From positions 1 to 5,518 of the forward strand of contig RHKR01000193.1 of assembly GCA_008363265.1 (NCBI GenBank): a stretch of 5,518 nucleotides of DNA. The letters are read 5' to 3'. This stretch comes from Chlorobiota bacterium (GTDB taxonomy: Bacteria > Bacteroidota > Ignavibacteria > Ignavibacteriales > Ignavibacteriaceae). Below, piece after piece: positions 5,183-5,518 of this stretch. The notes beneath the pieces are model-generated. The model was not told where the DNA came from. It saw only the letters and a program-made list of their open reading frames with translations, and did no database searches. A program made the position numbers and the translations under genes. The stretch's first letter is position 1, and the number at the start of each line of letters is the position of its first letter.

Positions 5183-5518
5183 TTATTTCATAAATGCCAG
5201 TTTGGTTGTGGATGTTTTCACCCCGTTATCCTCCGTTTTTAGCTTGAGGCGGAGCAAATATATTCCGCTCGGAACATTCAACCCGGAGAAGTTGAGTGTG
5301 GTTTCATGCTTGCCACTTTCGCGGTGGTACAGATACTTCGTAACGATCTCCTCACCCAGAGCAGAGAAAACAGCGAGGGTGACCTCACCCGGCTCTGAGA
5401 GTTGAAACTCAATTTTCACTTCCGGATTGAAAGGATTGGGATATGTTCTTACATCGATTTCATAGCCCGCCGGAAGTGGTTCATCTTCGATCCCACTCGG
5501 GTTTATAGCCGTGGTATC
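5183..5518 (-). CDS. C-terminus of a secreted protein with T9SS type A sorting domain (5' end beyond window)
   Basis: 111 residues are visible in an open frame that enters from the right edge; the stop TAA is at 5183-5185. The internal GTG at 5417-5419 is not a start, because coding continues upstream with TYPNPFNPE, the canonical opening of the Por secretion system / T9SS type A C-terminal domain. Then follow the expected strands: KIEFQLSEPGEVTLAVFSAL, a Gly-Glu-Glu turn, GLNVPSGIYLLRLKLK (SGIY signature) and the final STTKLAFMK. Such domains direct proteins that entered the periplasm via Sec through the type IX outer-membrane machinery and are cut off during secretion or surface attachment. 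The domain takes up about 85-90 residues; before it is a Pro/Glu-rich linker. The catalytic or structural part of the protein lies outside the window, so its function is unknown. The 80 nt after the stop, up to the bTHX promoter, show no clear terminator. Confidence 0.9.
   Translation of the reverse strand, partial: DTTAINPSGIEDEPLPAGYEIDVRTYPNPFNPEVKIEFQLSEPGEVTLAVFSALGEEIVTKYLYHRESGKHETTLNFSGLNVPSGIYLLRLKLKTEDNGVKTSTTKLAFMK

Overview
The window most likely comes from a member of the Bacteroidota/Chlorobiota/Ignavibacteriota group, probably an Ignavibacteria-like lineage. Four signals support this. The right edge carries the end of a secreted protein with a classic type IX secretion (T9SS) sorting domain (YPNPFNP start, SGIY motif). 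A 45-codon gene encodes the small ribosomal protein bTHX found in this group. That gene has a promoter of the Bacteroidetes type (TTG, 20 nt, TAnnTTTG). Most genes lack a clear Shine-Dalgarno sequence. The phylum call is inference; I could not run a phylogeny.

Layout: every gene except one is on the minus strand. From the left, 1-919 is the start and most of a GyaR-like D-2-hydroxyacid dehydrogenase, cut by the window edge. Upstream of it, in the same direction, are an RsbW/SpoIIAB-like GHKL ATPase-fold protein (931-1509) and a STAS-domain anti-sigma-factor antagonist (1506-1850). These three look like one operon: STAS and ATPase overlap by ATGA, ATPase and dehydrogenase are 11 nt apart, and a plausible promoter sits at 1886-1916. 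Divergent from it is pdxB (1993-3123, plus strand), erythronate-4-phosphate dehydrogenase of the DXP-dependent vitamin B6 pathway. Convergent with pdxB, only 4 nt away, is an exported protein with YwqK/MORN_2-type repeats and a TonB C-terminal domain (3128-3928). It overlaps the end of trhO (tRNA U34 hydroxylase, 3924-4817). A rho-independent terminator at 4838-4883 separates trhO from the bTHX gene (4903-5040). The T9SS-exported protein runs off the right edge (5183-5518).

Functionally the window is a mix of housekeeping genes (cofactor synthesis, tRNA modification, ribosome) and one regulatory module. The STAS/ATPase pair is the usual core of a partner-switching circuit, but the ATPase-like protein lacks the G1-box Asp and carries a long insertion before its G2 box. 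The other notable point is translational. Neither trhO nor the MORN/TonB gene has an in-frame ATG, GTG or TTG that could give a complete protein, yet sequence upstream of the first such codon is clearly coding in both. Two adjacent genes therefore appear to use rare start codons (CUG, AUU or similar). I see no mobile element, CRISPR array, tRNA or rRNA, and no clear new system beyond these observations.
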